A stretch of DNA of 64,000 nt from Vreelandella profundi (GTDB lineage Bacteria; Pseudomonadota; Gammaproteobacteria; Pseudomonadales; Halomonadaceae): contig NZ_CP077941.1 of the NCBI RefSeq assembly GCF_019722725.1, positions 3,410,001 to 3,474,000 of the forward strand, read 5' to 3'. The position numbers were made by a program, and so were the translations under genes. Below, piece after piece: positions 63,202-64,000 of the stretch (its first letter is position 1; each line of letters opens with the position of its first letter). A model generated the notes under the pieces. It had not been told where the DNA came from, searched no databases, and saw only the letters and a list, made by a program, of their open reading frames with translations.

Positions 63202-64000
63202 TTACCGAAAGGCAACATCACGCAGAAACAGCGCAATCTGCGGGAACATGATCAGCAGCGCGGCGGCCAAGATCAGCATGAAGATGAACGGCGGCGTGCC
63301 TTTAATGACATCCCAATAAGGGCGTTTAAAAATCGCAATGGCGGTAAATATATCGCACCCAAAGGGCGGTGTTGCCGACCCTATCGCCACCTGCAGGGTA
63401 ATCAATATACCCACCAACACCGGGTCTAAGCCCGTTGCAGCAATGGCCGGCGCAAAAATCGGCGTTAACACCAAAATGACCACAATCGGGTCGACAAACA
63501 TACACGCCACAAAGAACGAGACACAGATGGCAATCAAAACGCCCGTTGGCCCAGCGTCATTGACACCCACCGTTTCCAAGATCATCTGCGGAATTTGCGC
63601 GAAAGAGATAATCCACGAAAAGCCATTACCGACAGCGACCAAGATAAACACCACGGCGGTAATCAGGCCCGTCGATTTGGCGATAGCATAAATGTCGTGC
63701 ATCTTAAGCGAACGAAACACCACAAACTCTAGCAAGATGGCGTACAACACGCAGGCAGCAGCGGCCTCAGTTGGACTAAACACACCACCGTAAATACCGC
63801 CTACGATAATGACCGGAAAGCCTAGCGGCCAAAGCGCTTGTTTTACCGCCACTGCGCGCTCTTTCCAGCTCGCCTTTGGCTCGGTAGGCACGTCTTTAAC
63901 GATGGCATACACAATGCTATAGGCGGAAAACATCACCAGAATCATTAACCCTGGCCCAATCCCCGCAATGAACAGTTCACCAATGGATGTACCTGAGATT
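63202..64000 (-). CDS. teaC: Ectoine TRAP transporter large permease, 5' end outside window
   Basis: C-terminal 266 residues of a DctM/TeaC-type TRAP permease. The frame is open to the right edge, starting at SGTSIGELF and continuing over GIGPGLMI; the family is about 425 residues. About seven hydrophobic helices remain, with FSPTEAAAACVLYAI and GSATPPFGCDIF as typical motifs. With TeaAB it takes up ectoine and hydroxyectoine as osmoprotectants. Its assignment to Tea rather than another TRAP system rests on the adjacent teaD. Confidence 0.88.
   Translation of the reverse strand, partial: ISGTSIGELFIAGIGPGLMILVMFSAYSIVYAIVKDVPTEPKASWKERAVAVKQALWPLGFPVIIVGGIYGGVFSPTEAAAACVLYAILLEFVVFRSLKMHDIYAIAKSTGLITAVVFILVAVGNGFSWIISFAQIPQMILETVGVNDAGPTGVLIAICVSFFVACMFVDPIVVILVLTPIFAPAIAATGLDPVLVGILITLQVAIGSATPPFGCDIFTAIAIFKRPYWDVIKGTPPFIFMLILAAALLIMFPQIALFLRDVAFR

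Overview
The window looks like the chromosome of a halophilic gammaproteobacterium, most likely Halomonas or a close relative. Three things support this: an Mrp-type Na+/H+ antiporter operon at the left edge, a teaD/teaC pair (universal stress protein next to an ectoine-type TRAP permease) at the right edge, and a gene order shared with pseudomonads and relatives (DUF423-thiS-thiG-trmB, finR-fpr, glnK-amtB-ubiK-comM). No rRNA, tRNA or CRISPR array was seen. All calls come from reading the sequence; no database search was run.

Layout. 1-9.5 kb: mrpEFG, ribA, hemE-speE, then a general L-amino-acid ABC transporter (two tandem aapJ paralogues, aapQMP) with a sigma-54-type promoter. 9.5-16.2 kb: a histidine phosphatase, a phnDCEE phosphonate/phosphite importer, a host-attachment-family protein, and the divergent finR/fpr pair. 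16.3-19.2 kb: nitrogen control genes, with amtB between two glnK genes, then ubiK. 19.3-25.8 kb: a Fur-box-studded siderophore uptake module (AraC/PchR-type regulator, two TonB receptors, a FhuD-like binding protein) lying between ubiK and comM.

25.9-46.2 kb: comM is split by an 18,829-bp Tn7-like transposon of the Tn6022/AbaR (tniCABDE) type. Its ends are resolved to the base: 26752..45580, 25-bp terminal inverted repeats with 23 matches, and a 5-bp target duplication GCGGC. One end carries the overlapping tnsA-tnsB-tnsC-tniQ-tniE operon. The opposite end carries a divergent gene that resembles tnsE. Between them is a heavy-metal cargo of two operons, each starting at a 19-bp-spacer MerR-type promoter and flanking a CadR/PbrR-like regulator. 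Operon 1 is a CDF exporter, a DsbA-like thiol protein, an M23-type peptidase and a ZIP transporter. Operon 2 is a P1B ATPase, LspA, Lnt and an L,D-transpeptidase. The cargo therefore pairs metal transport with lipoprotein maturation, disulfide and peptidoglycan enzymes. A BASS-family transporter gene with an in-frame stop is also carried.

46.2-64 kb: a lysophospholipase-like hydrolase, glcB (malate synthase G), a hotdog thioesterase, a PaoABC-type molybdenum hydroxylase with divergent xdhC/paoD-like and mocA-like maturation genes, thiSG-trmB, a D-lactate-dehydrogenase-like gene, an AEC transporter, a PHB-depolymerase-family esterase, an FKBP isomerase and teaD-teaC. The 59.1-59.4 kb gap holds a strong candidate for an undescribed Fur-repressed small RNA, about 128 nt long and analogous to RyhB/PrrF: a sigma-70 promoter overlapped by a Fur box, a 5' hairpin, a C/U-rich single-stranded stretch and a Rho-independent terminator.
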